A stretch of 64,000 nt of DNA from Scenedesmus sp. ARA3 (taxonomy: Eukaryota; Chlorophyta; Chlorophyceae; Sphaeropleales; Scenedesmaceae): contig RWJK01001320.1 of the NCBI GenBank assembly GCA_004335835.1, positions 133,490-197,489 on the forward strand. The letters run 5' to 3'. The notes under the pieces were generated by a model. The model made no database searches and was not told the origin of the DNA. It was given only the letters and a program-made list of their open reading frames with translations. Below, in pieces: positions 44,854-56,453 of this stretch. Position 1 is the stretch's first letter. Each line of letters opens with the position of its first letter. The position numbers were made by a program, and so were the translations under genes.

Positions 44854-46548
44854 ATGGCAGCTACTCTTCCTACAGCTGCCGTGCGCCTCGTGCCAGCAGG
44901 TGAATGTTCTCGTATACTACCATCAGCAGCAGAAGCAGCAGCAGCAGCAGAGCTGTCACAGGTGCACCCGGCGTTCGTCCTCACTGCACCTGCGCATTCG
45001 TGTACTACATCCGTTCAGCTCAAGCTGAAAATCCGCGCTGCTGTGCTCTGCCGTACGCCTTGCTGCCACATGTGGCTCGTGCTGCAGCCAGCCTGCGTGT
45101 CAGCAAACCTACCTGGTGGCTGGAGAGCCGCTTCCACTTCTCCTTTGCAGACTACTGGGACCCTGCTCGCATGCAGTTTGGCGCACTGCGGGTCATGAAT
45201 GACGACTTGGTCAAGCCAAGGGCGGGCTTCGGGTGAGTGGCCACAGGCCTGAGGCCTGCACTGTAGGAGCAGCAGCTGCACCAGCATCTGGTGTGGTGAT
45301 CTGCAGGGGCAGCTTGATGTAGCGTGAGCGGCAGCGACTACGGCAACAACAACTGCAGTGCGGTAGTTAGCAAGACAACAGCAGCACGGCACATACAGAC
45401 GCAAGTGCTTGCTTCAGTCCAGAGTCTGCTTGCTGCCATCCCTTGAGGGCACCCTGTGCTGGCTGCGTCCAACACATGCAGCTGCATCTCCTGTGCCTCT
45501 ACGTGCATGCCATCCAATCACTCACTCACAGGCTTGCACTGTTGCTTCACCTTGCTGCTGCTGCTGCTGCTGCTGCAGGCGGCACCCGCACAGGCATGCG
45601 GAGATCTTCAGCTACATCCTGGAAGGCAGCTTGAGCCACGCTGACTCCATGGGCAGCAAGGAGAGCCTGCCGCGCGGCTGCGTGCAGTACATGTCAGCAG
45701 GGCGCGGCGTCACACACTCGGTGAGTGGGACCAGCAAGCTCTGTGAAGCAGAGTAGAAGCTTGCAGCTGCTTGTTGCCGCCAGTGGTGATCAGCAGCCGT
45801 TGGCGCTGTTCAAATGTACATGGTGAATGCCGTTGTTGACGGGTGTTCTTTTGGTAGGCAATGCAGCCACCCGCACGCGCCTGCTGCATTGCGCACATCA
45901 GCGCATGATGCTTGTCTGGCCACTGCAGTAGCTTGTCGACAGCCTGCGTCCTACGCAGCCTCTGCTGCTGCAGTGACGAGCCTGAACTGCACTCCTGCTG
46001 TCACCTGCTGCTGCTGCCGCTCACGCAGGAGATGAATGACCATGACGAGACATGCCGCTTCATCCAGGTGTGGCTCACGCCAGATTCAAAGGCGCCAGGC
46101 TACGGCAGCCCCAAATACGGCTCCAGCTGCTACACTAAAGCAGACCGGCACAACCAGCTGCTGCACATGCTCAGTGGCACAGGGCCCAGCCCTGCCTGGC
46201 CCGCAGTGAACAGCAGCAAGGATCCCATTCAGCTGTACCAGGACGGCAATGTGTTTGTGAGCGAGAGCGACGCTGGGTCTGCGTATGAGCTGCAGCTGGC
46301 GGCGCGGCGGCAAGCCTACATCCTGTGCATGGAAGGTGCGGCGCCAGGGGTGTGCTGTGCATGCACACTTGCTTGGTTGTGACAGCGCATGCTAGCGTTA
46401 ATTGTCTATGTGCCAGCGCTATTGACCTGGTGCTGCACTCACAGATGGACAAATGTTTCTGCTGCCAGATGCCTGTGCTGGCGTTGCCACCGACCATGTG
46501 CAACTGCATGACATATTTCCTTACTCATGCCTCTACTGTCTCTGATCA

Positions 46549-46630
<82 letters not shown>

Positions 46631-46789
46631 GTCCCTGCAGGCTCCATGTCTGTCAATGATGGCCAGCTGCAGGCCAGGGACGCGGCCAAGGTGAAAGGCG
46701 GGGAGGACGGCGCCACGCTGCTCAAGCTGAGCACGGCAGAAGGCGCGCACTTTATGCTCATTGAGATGGCAAAGAGCGATGATGAGTGA
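44854..46789 (+). CDS. Pirin-family bicupin (YhhW-like)
   Basis: Predicted 262 residues. Exons: 44854-44899, 45088-45232, 45579-45720, 46029-46335, 46641-46789. The first cupin has the pirin signature: WWLESRFHFSFADYWDP, FGALRVMNDD, GFGRHPHRHAEIFSYILEG and YMSAGRGVTHSEMND. His ~66 and ~68 in HPH, His ~110 and Glu ~112 in THSE match the four Fe ligands of pirin and quercetinase-type relatives. The second half (IQLYQDGNVFVSES, ILCMEGSMSVNDGQLQARDAA) is the second cupin. Bacterial relatives such as YhhW have quercetinase activity; plant pirins have regulatory roles. Which applies here is unknown. Intron 4 ends in a ~90-bp CTG run just before its acceptor. Confidence 0.9.
46547..46630 (+). repeat. 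Long (CTG)n run in pirin intron 4
   Basis: About 28 CTG triplets with one TTCTG interruption, ending ~10 nt before the acceptor and probably serving as its pyrimidine tract. The longest triplet run in the window. Confidence 0.9.
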
Positions 46790-46794
46790 TGTAA
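46790..46794 (+). terminator. Candidate TGTAA poly(A) signal of pirin
   Basis: TGTAA begins directly after the stop codon. A usable signal so close would give a very short 3' UTR, so this is uncertain. Confidence 0.35.
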
Positions 46795-48929
46795 ATAGGA
46801 CGATTCGAAGCATCATAAAAGCATAAATGCGCACCTTCAAGCAATGCTAGAGTGATGTGCTGTCATTTCAGGCGGCTGTGCTGCTGGTCTGTTTCGCAGC
46901 AGCATGCAGTGCAGTGGCGTCATGCGCGTTACTCTATCTGCTGCAGTCGTGCGCAATACGCGTATCTCAGGCGTCACACATGTACGCTGTATGTACAGTC
47001 TGCCGTATGGCGCTGACTGGGCCCGGTCTTCCCGAGCCGGGCCCTGAAGAGAATGTGAATGTTGGGGCCATTTTGCGCAGCTGCTGTAGCCGCAGCTGTT
47101 GGCAGCAGCTGCTGCTGTACACATGCGGCAGCCTGTTGAATTGCAAGATTTGCCACCATGCATGGCTATATGGCATGGCTGCCAGCATTCCTCATAAGTT
47201 ATTGTGACAGCGTACACAGAATGTCCAGCATCACCATTATGCGGGGCACAGGCTTGCTGGCCGGTATACTCATTGTTTACTGTTCTGTTACATATTTGCG
47301 CCAGCCTAATTGCTAGAACGTTGCTAGAGCTGCGCTCGAGGCGGCTGAACCGCAGCATATGCAAGCATTGCAGCTTGACACGACAAGAAATGTGTCTTGT
47401 CATCACGGTGCCCCATTGCCACGACATCATGTGGCAGTTCTGACTTGCCTGCACAACATCCTTGCAGGCTTTCCAACTGACACACTGCATGCTGCTGCAT
47501 AAGCAGCAATCAGTTGTCGCATGTTGTAACCCTGACTGACTCACATTTGACCATGTAATCGGCAAAGCCAGAGCTTGCTGGATGCGGCCACCATAATGGC
47601 AGCGCTACGCTCGCCGCACACAACACAAAGGCACCAAACATCCCTAACTCAGAGCCAGCAGGTGGCACGTCATTGTTTACACGCACTACAACAGATGCCA
47701 CACCACAGCGTACAGCAGCAGAACATATGGTACACTTCACTATATGCCTTGACCTGGCCAAACCCTGACTAAACACACTCAGCAGCCTCTCTGGCATGCA
47801 GTATACAGAAACAGCGGCAACACACAAACTATAGTACAGGACCTACAAGCCATGCAGGATGTTGCTGCCAGCAGACAAGTATGGTACACACTTCAACCTG
47901 TGACACACGGGCCACATGTGCGCACATAGGGTGCAGTAACTTACACAGAAAACATACAACTGAAGCAAGCTGCAGGCTAACCACTTTTCACCAGTGTACA
48001 GTTGCTCGACACCAGCATCTCAGCATTGCTAAGCCCGCATGCGCAAGGAAAAAGCCGCACGCCAGACAGCGCAGCGCAGAGCAGCAAAGCAACAGTGCAC
48101 CCTCCTGCACCGTACAGTTGCAACAAGTTATCCTCAGGCTCTCTTGTACTGTGCATGTGGCTGGCATTCGCAGCCCTGCAGCAACAGCATTGCACGCCCT
48201 AACAAGCCTCTCTCCTGCACTTGTTCAACCAAGCTAGAACGCACATACACCCTGCAGGTGTGTCGACTGATATAAGGCCTTGCTGTGTAAAGCCGTGCTG
48301 CAGTGCAGAGCCTGCCACACATGCCAAAACAACACAAAAACCGCAAGGCCTGCGGCTGCATGCCTACTGAGCGGTTTGCGCACTGCAGCACCATATGCCT
48401 GCCGTGAACCAACTGCACCACAACGATCAACTTTCAAGTCTGCCTGCGTGTCCCTGACATGCATATATTGCACAGTGGAAGCCTCTCCATGTGTACAAAC
48501 ACGCCCACCTGGCACGCAATGAAGCACTCTTGAAGCAGGGCAAGGGATGCAAAGCACGGCCAATCTATGCATGCCAATCAGCAAGCAGGACTTATAAGCA
48601 ATGCTGATTTTGCTGCTTGCCACAGGATGTCACGCATTGCCAGTGCTGTGAAGGTGGTGCAGTGAGGAGGCACAGGCAGATGAGGATGTTCAGAGCACTC
48701 TGCACAGCGGCTGACTGCAGCTGCTGCCGGCTGTTGCTGCTGCGCCTGTGTGACAGATTTATGTTGAAGTGCCGGCACCTGCACATTGCTGTGCTGCAGC
48801 CAGAGCGGAGCATACACCCTGGCTGCAAGAACCGCTGCGGCACGGAGCCACGCGTAACATTCCAGTCAAAGCGCTCTGCCAGGCGACATGCTGCATGCAC
48901 CAGGCGCTAAGCTGCTACTGCTGCTGCCG
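46795..48929. other. Convergent intergenic region, pirin / CRAL-TRIO
   Basis: 3' flanks of two converging genes. A perfect 8-bp GGGCCCGG/CCGGGCCC hairpin with a 10-nt loop sits at 47019-47044. A 242-codon minus-strand frame (47565-46837) has no ATG start and no family resemblance. Confidence 0.5.
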
Positions 48930-51337
48930 TCAGGGCCGCACAGCGCCAGGCACAGGCACCGTCCTGCTGCCAGCCGGCGGTGAGCCGTGTGCTGCTGCTG
49001 GTGGGGCGCTGCGTGCCCTACTGAGCTGCTGCAGTGCTGTGAGGAACTGCTCCCCTAGGTGTGGCACCTGCACCTCGCCTGCTGTGGCTGCCTCAATGTC
49101 CAGCAGCCGGTGCACCTGCAAGGCAGCACAGCGTAGCAAGCAATTGAGTGAGATACTGCATGAGGCGCCGTAGCGGCAGCAGAGCAGTGTGAAATTGTAT
49201 GTGTTGTATACGTTGCATAGCTTGGGTACTCTACCACTCGCCACAGTCGCAGTAGCAGCACACCAAGCCCAATACGCAGCAGCTGTTGAAAACTTACACA
49301 GCACAAACTGATACAGCTGCCTCAAACCATACAACACAATACACTGTTGCTCTCTCACCTGCTTGACCTTGGCATGCGCCTTGCTGCTCACAAATGGGTA
49401 CAGCAGCGCCAGCGCCGCACGCACCGTGAGGCTGGGCTGCAGCAGCAGCACGTGCTTCACATTCTTGCGGAACGCGCGCGGCAGCGACTGGTAGGCGCGC
49501 ACACACCACACGCCCGGCAGCAGCCTGAAGTGCGGCCCGTGCTGGAAGGCCACCAGCACCAGCACGTAGGGGCCCTGCATGCATGCGGGTCAGCAGAAAG
49601 GTAGGCAGGTGCATCTTCGATTCACCGAAGCGTTGACTGCTGTTGAACAAAACGCACATCATCGATGGGATGCAACAGCATGTGGCAGAATGTAGGGTGC
49701 ACGCGCGGCTGCAAGATTACAGCCGCAGGTGGTGGAAGTAGCGAGGCACGGCCTGCAGCAGCATTCATAGATTCAACCTCAAGCTCTAATACACAGTCCC
49801 CACATGTGACACCACAACAGCTGCAGCTGCATTCCATTGCCTGCTCAGCCTGCTGACTCAGCCACTCACCCGTGTGACGACTGGCGACAGCCGCCTGATC
49901 AGGTACGCCAGCGCAGCATCCCTCGGAGCAGCATTATGCCCCACAGGGATAGCATCTGTGTTCACAATGACCACAGGCCGCCCATGCGAGTCCCTGCCAC
50001 CTAGGAACAGCAGCCCCCGGAATGCCTCATCCTCCTGCTCCTGCAGGCTCTGAGGCATGTCAGGGGTGTGCTCCACTAGCACAGCATCCTCGAAGCTGTC
50101 AGGACCCCAGCCGACGTCCCAGGCACCCTGCTGCTGCGCTGCTGCAGCACTGCTGCTGCCAGCTGCCGTGCCAGCTGCTGTGTTGGATGCTGCTGCTGCT
50201 GCTGCTGCAGGGCCGTGCGTCCTGCTGCTGCCAGCAGAAGGTGCAGCCACACCGGCAGCAGCAGCGCCGCTGCTGCCAGCCCGGCTAGTAGCATTGCTCA
50301 CGCCAGCAGCAGCCGCTGCAGCGGCACTGCCAATGCGCTGCCCTACCCCTGCTGCAACTCTGCTGGTGGCTGCTGCCAGTGACGGCTGCACTGTGCTGCT
50401 GAACCAGTGCCCGAGCACTGCAGGCCCTGACCAGCCACCAAATGGATGAGAGCCTGCAGCAGCTTGCTGACTAGGCAGCCTGTGGCGCGCCTGCTGGTCC
50501 TGCTGCGGATGCGTGTGGATCGCACTCCACTGCTGCCCTGCTCCCATGCGGCGAATCGCAATACCGCTTGCACTCATAGCACCTGCCGCACTACTGCCGG
50601 CACCGCCGCCGCTGTTGCTGCCAGTTGCATTGTTGTGTCGGCTGGCAGCAGCAGAGGCAGCAGCTGCGCCATGCTCGCCAGACTGCCTCCCGTGGTAGAA
50701 GTAACTGTCATTTAACGCACACACAGCGCGCTCCACTGCCTGTGCAGCCGCCGGCGGCAGCGCCTGGTGGGCTGTCAGCCAGCCTGGCCGAACATGCTGC
50801 TGCTGCTGTGCTGGGTGCACGCTTGTGCTGAGGCTGAGATCCACGAGCTCCGATTGGCGCAGCACGTAAGTGCTAGCAGCAGCAGCAGCAGCAGCCGCAT
50901 GGCCCGGGCCATAGCCTGGGAAGCTTGTGAAGTGCTGCGGGCCGCTGCTACCTGCTGCTGTTGGGTAGCCGTAGGGGTAGATGCTACTGCCGTGGTGAGC
51001 TATGCTGCTGCTGCTGGCACTCGGTGATGAGCGCTGCGAGTGGGTGGCTGGTACTGCTGAAGATGCATAGTAGTGACCATGCCCTATGTCGCCCTCATCC
51101 TCATCCTCCTCCTCTGCTGCTGCTGCTGCTGCTGTTGCTGCAGGTGATGACGATGATGCTGTTGCAGTCCATGCTTGTCCTGCTGCTGCCGCAGCAGCTG
51201 CAGCAGCTGCCTCTGCCTGCGCTGCTGCAACGTGGTGTGCTTCAACGGCGGTGTAGCCAGGGGAAGGGGGGCTGCAGCTGAGGCTTGGGGGCAGCACATC
51301 CTGCCACACCTCCTCCTCATGCAGCGCTGCACCTGAG

Positions 51338-51375
<38 letters not shown>

Positions 51376-52155
51376 ATGCGGTAGATGCTGCTGCTGCTGC
51401 TGCTGCTGCGGCAAGCATGCACCTAGGGGATCGCTATGAGCAACAGCAGCAGCTGCTGCTGCTGCCTCGTCTGCACTCTCAACTTGCACGGGGCCCTGCC
51501 GCAAGTCTGCTGTTCCTGCTGCTTGCCCTAGCTGCGCCAAGCCTGTTGCTGCATCTGGTGCTGCTGCTGTTGTTGCTGCCGTAGCCTGTGCCACCATACC
51601 ACCTGATGCTGCCGTCTGCGCTGGTAGCACAGGCACCCCGTTGTCATCGCTGCTAGTCCTGAAGGCTGCTTCCTGTTCCAGCACTGCTGCCAGCCCAACA
51701 GCTGCGCCGCGCCCCTCACCACATTCTTGCTGCTGCTGCTGCTGCTGCGGGGCCTTGTGCTGCTGTGGCAGCAGCGTTGCTAGCCCCAGCGCCCCCTCCC
51801 TAGGTGCTGATGCAGCCGCTGCTGATGCAAAGCTTGCTGCGCTCAGCACAGAGTGGCCTGCTGAGAAAGTGGAGTGGGCAGCAGAGTAGGCCGAGTGAGC
51901 GGAGGCGTGGCTTGCACTGGTCATGCAGGACATCCAGCTGGCCTGAGGCGAGGCAAAGTCATCCAGGCCGTCACACCCCTCAACCTCATCTGCTGCTGCT
52001 GTTGCCGCTGCTGCTGGTGGTGGTGCATCTTCCCCTGCTGCTGCTGCTGCTGCTGCAGCAGTTGCTGCCAGGGATTGTGAGCCTGTATCTGCAGGGTCCT
52101 CTGCACCTGCTGCCGCTTCCAGCACCCCTGAGAGCGTCATGCCTGCATCGTCCTG

Positions 52156-52190
<35 letters not shown>

Positions 52191-52946
52191 ATTCACAATC
52201 TGCCCAAAGCATTTGTGCCACATCACTGTCCAATTGGCTTGCTGATTGCTGCTGGTGCTGCTGCTGGTGCTGCTGCTGCTGTAGCTGTGCATCTGACTCC
52301 TGATGCAATGCCAGAGGCGTTTCCAACTCCTGCTGCTGCTGTGCTACTGCCTGCTGCTGCTGTGCTACTGCCTGCTGCTGCACTGCCAGCTGCTCCTCAG
52401 GCACATCATCAATGTCTGGCACTGACTCCTCCGAGCTGGGGCTGCCACCGCTGCCTGCACTCGCACCTGCACCTTGCTCTGCTGCCTCAGCCATAACTGC
52501 TGCTGCTGCTGCTGCTGCTGCTGGTGTTGATGTCAACGAGCTAAAAGCTGCAGCGGCCCGGTCAACTACAGCTGGCAGCTCATCCTGGCCAGCAGAAGCT
52601 TGGTGCTCAGCAGCATGTTGCTGCCGCTGCTGCGCAGCCATGTGGCTGCTGCTGTGCTGGCTGCTGCTCAGGCGTTGTTTAGGCCCACGCGCCTGCAAAC
52701 AGCTGCTGGATGTATGCGATTCAGCTGCAGATGTGTCAGCTGTGTCAGCTGCTGCCACATCCGCAGTACTCCTGCGAATGTGGCTGCTGCTCGCCGCTGC
52801 ATCGCCAGTTGCAGCTGTCAGAGATGCACCGCTTGCGTCACCTGCTCTGCTAGGCACAGCAGCAACAGCTGGCTGGCCAGCCGCCAGGTCTGATGCATGC
52901 TGTTCTGCCCAGCTTTGCTCTTGCTGCTGCTCTTCCTCTGGTTGTG

Positions 52947-52984
<38 letters not shown>

Positions 52985-53283
52985 TGCTGCTGCTCCCAAT
53001 GCAGCTGCAGTGGAGGCATCAGCTCCAGCGGCAGCTCGGGTGCTTGCAGCATATCATCATACGCTAGCTCGAGGCCCTCTTGGGAGCTGCTGCTTGCGCA
53101 GCCAAAGCTGCCAGCTGCGCCAGCGAATGCCGGTACCGCATCCTGGTGGTGTGTTGCTGCCTCTGGCGGAGCACAGCTCAGCGTTGGGTGCCACACCACA
53201 CTACCAGGTGGATGGTCGTCGTCCATTCCCGCAAACACGTCGTCTAAGAACGGCTCCAAGGGCTCTAAGCCCAAATCATCCAT
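48930..53283 (-). CDS. Large low-complexity protein with C-terminal divergent CRAL-TRIO domain
   Basis: Predicted 1271 residues in three exons: 53283-49870, 49574-49359, 49115-48930. Exon 1 is 3.4 kb without a break, unlike the other genes. Its first ~1080 residues are mostly Ser, Ala, Gln and Glu, with many poly-Gln and poly-Ala runs, an acidic start (LEPFLDDVFAGMDDD) and no recognisable fold. From ~1090 the sequence becomes ordered: AFRGLLFLGGRDSHGRPVVI, LAYLIRRLSPVVTRGPYVLV, HFRLLPGVWCVRAYQSLPRA, FRKNVKHVLLLQPSLTVRA and YPFVSSKAHAKVKQVHRL. This matches the BCH/CRAL-TRIO-2 domain (Cdc42GAP, BNIP2, GDAP2 type), which binds lipids or small GTPases. The start follows a tract with no earlier in-frame ATG. 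Partner unknown. Confidence 0.85.
50100..53000 (-). repeat. Dense CAG/GCA/AGC triplet tracts in one exon
   Basis: Some twenty separate triplet runs, for example about 51341-51372, 51388-51408, 52158-52191, 52497-52522 and 52949-52983, code poly-Gln, poly-Ala or poly-Ser depending on phase. The frame stays open over 3.4 kb despite them. Confidence 0.9.
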
Positions 53284-54176
53284 ACCTGGCTTGCAGGACT
53301 GCAGGAGGGCAACAGCAGCAGTGGCAGCAGAATGTCAGGCGTGGACAGGCCCTTCTGAGCTGTTGCTCCGCGACAACCGACACAGCTTGGCGCCGAAGGC
53401 AATCTCTGCATGCATGCAGGTCCTCCAAGGGGGCCGAATGCAGGAAATTGAGGTCCTTCACTTTGCACTGCACTCACAGGTAAAGACCAGATGGCAAGGC
53501 ACAATCTGCTTAAACCATCACAAAATCTAACATTATAATACTGGCAGTCATTGATACCCCTGGCAGGCTTCCACCAGCCAGTTCGCACCAACCTGCGTCA
53601 GCAAACTTCAAGCCCCTACACCAGCGTACTGTAAGCTAAATAAGTTTTGAAACACTGGAGAATAACATCAGTAGTTGAAAGTTTTGCTGAATTATGTTCA
53701 ACGGCACTGCAAGGTTTGCTGAGCTTGGGGCCGAGCTTTGGAGTTTCTGGCGTGATCATCCCGTGAAAACACATTCACGTTATGTACAGATGTGTGGTGA
53801 CCGCCGGTGTGGATCCTCGTGCCCGTGAGCAGCACCTGGGGTTGAAGCTTGAACACAGAGGTCCTGCTTGCAAAGCCCTGCATGCAGCCCTGCAAGTGCT
53901 CTGCTTTTGGTGCGTTTACCTTAAAGTTTGTCATCTTAAGATCACTGGTTTAGAGCAAACAACAGCATGCTTGGTAGGCTCGTACTGTTGTAATACTGCT
54001 GGTCTGCTGTGTGCACATGTGTTTGCCCCTCAATCCCTCAGGCCTGTTGTCTGCCATGGATGCCGTAAAGTTTTGAAACATGTTGGCTGTGTATTGTTAG
54101 CAGAATCATAGAGTCAGCAGCTTTACGACTTCGGAGCATCGGCTGAACCTCTGGCCCTTTTGGTAGATTGGCACAG
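53284..54176. promoter_or_regulatory. Divergent promoter region, CRAL-TRIO / MICU
   Basis: 893 bp between divergent start codons. Lower in triplet repeats than its surroundings, with AT-rich patches near 53520-53700. No clear TATA box. Confidence 0.5.
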
Positions 54177-56420
54177 ATGTTGCTGCGCTCCCTGCTTGCT
54201 GCGCAACGCCGCTGGCCAAGCAGCACACACTGGGTAGCACCTTGCATTTGTCATGGCAGCTTGCAGGATGTGCACACCGCAGCTGCTGCAACCGCTGCAT
54301 CACGGCCCAGTGACAGCCAGTCTGCCAGCAGCAGCAGTGGCACATGGTGGGCAGCAGCAGGTGCTGCTGTCATGGCAGCTGCAGCAGCAGCGGCTTCACC
54401 TGCACTAGCAGACAAATCAAGCGCATTGCCACCTGTCAGTGCTGTTGACCCAGAGCAAGCAGATGGAGTTGTAACAGGTGAGCAACCGAACTGACAAGCA
54501 TGCGGCAATGCGCCTCCAGCTCTCGTCAGGCAACAAGCAGCAGCGCAGTGTTCAGGCAGCTGTACGAAAATATAAGCATGGCACATCCCATTGTGCCGGG
54601 TTTGGCATTCAATGATACTAGTTCACTCAGGCGTTTGCCGCTTTCAGACGACAGCTGACATAATGTAACCCCGCCCCCAGCAAACTTCACGCTGGCATCC
54701 TACCGCTTCATGTCACTTCAATGATGCAATAGCGCGTGCTGTGCACTTGCACGTATCATGGCGCTCGCTTGTACCACCTCAACTAAGCACCTGCCGCACC
54801 TGCCGCCCCCTCCTCTCAACTGCACCTCCACCTCTGTCCTGCAAGGCGGCGGCAAGCTGCTGCCTCTGTCAATGCGGCAGCGCATCTTCTTCAAGTACGA
54901 GAAGCGCATCCGAGACCTGAGCAGCCTGGAGAAGATCTACGAGTACTTTGCCACACACGAGCACGCCGGCACCAAGGTCATGACCTCACAGGATGTGGTG
55001 CGCGCTCTGGTACCCACCTACCCGCCAGTTGGCAGCAATGTTGTGCGAGCAGGTTTCCTTGATGGTGAGCGGATGTGCAGTGCTGGAGATCGTTTGAACA
55101 GTTGTTCATGTGCGTGTTCATGTGCGTGTGTGTGTGTGTGGCATGGGCTGTGCTGCGCAGTGGGTTGTTTGTTAATGGTGGACTGCTGACACAGGTAGCG
55201 CCATTCGCAGCAGAAGCGCTTGTGTGGAGATGCGCATGCAATTCATACACGGCACGCCATGCACAGCGGCACCAGCAGGCCAGCATGCCAGTACAGTGCT
55301 CAGCGCACATCGCTTGCGGCTGCCGCCATACCTCAACTGCACTTGCAGGCGAGCGTGGGCACAGCCAGGACTCCCACGCAGCGCAGCAGCAGCTGCTGCA
55401 CTTCTTCGACCGCGACCAGAGCGGCACGCTGGACTTCAACGAGTTTGTGCTCATCGTGATCTGCCTCAGCGTGCCTGAGAAGGACATCGAGGTCGTGTTT
55501 GACGTCATGGACCTGGTACGCCTGGTGGCTGTGTGTTTAAGATAACCAACTAACTAACAAGTAACTGCCTACTTAACCAAGTAACTTACACATTGTGTGA
55601 CAGATTGCGTAAAGAGAAGCTTGCCATGTGTGTAGAAGCTGTGGTGCCGCGCGTTGGCAGATGATGCGGGAGCTTTGCAGGACTGCCGCTGCAGCGCAGA
55701 ACTGCCTGGTCTGAGCTGCGGCCGCGCGTGTGCTGTGCCGGCTGCCGCAGGACAACAATGGTGTCATTGACGAGGAAGAGTTCAAGCAGGTGGGCTCAAC
55801 TGCAACTGTCATGAAAGAGGATTGCGCATGGCTTGTGCAGCTACACAACCTTGGCAGCCGTGCCCATCAGAACAGGGCGGACATCGCACAGGGGACGTCC
55901 CCATGCCGCGCTGGATGACCATAGCTCCACACCTGCGGCATCCTCCAGTTGTGTTGTGCACACAACCTGCATGCAGTTGATTCGTTCACACACAGTACCG
56001 TTGCTTGCGCTCTTTAATGGCAGCTGGCGCATGCAGCACATGTGGCCTGCCAACGCGCACTGCATTTGTGGCTGGCGTTGTGCTGCAGGTGCTGGCGCAG
56101 CTGGAGCGGCGCGCAGGCATCCAGCAGGGTTTCCACAGCAGGGCGGGCAAGCACGCCATCGTGGACCGCGACCAGCCGTGAGCGCCCGGCTGGCGCATGT
56201 TTCTGTTCTTCTAAAGCACATCGCTGCATCATTCAGCTGATGTATCAGTGGTGAACAGGTATCGAGCAGCCTCAGCAGCAGCAGCAGCAGCAGCATGCTG
56301 AAATCCTGGCTGGTCGGCTGTGTTGCTGGTGGAAGCGGTCGGCAGCACGCTGCAGGCCGGTTGACGGTGCCAGCTGCTGGCCCCATCACGTCACCGTTCT
56401 GCTAGTCGCTGCCCTGCTGC

Positions 56421-56453
<33 letters not shown>

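Noticed and set aside
47019..47044. Hairpin as a bacterial-type terminator
   Set aside because: Strong GC hairpin but no U tract, and the genes are eukaryotic nuclear genes.
46837..47565. 242-codon minus-strand open frame
   Set aside because: Starts at TTG, no family resemblance, Cys/Thr-rich like other chance frames, and lies in a convergent 3' region.
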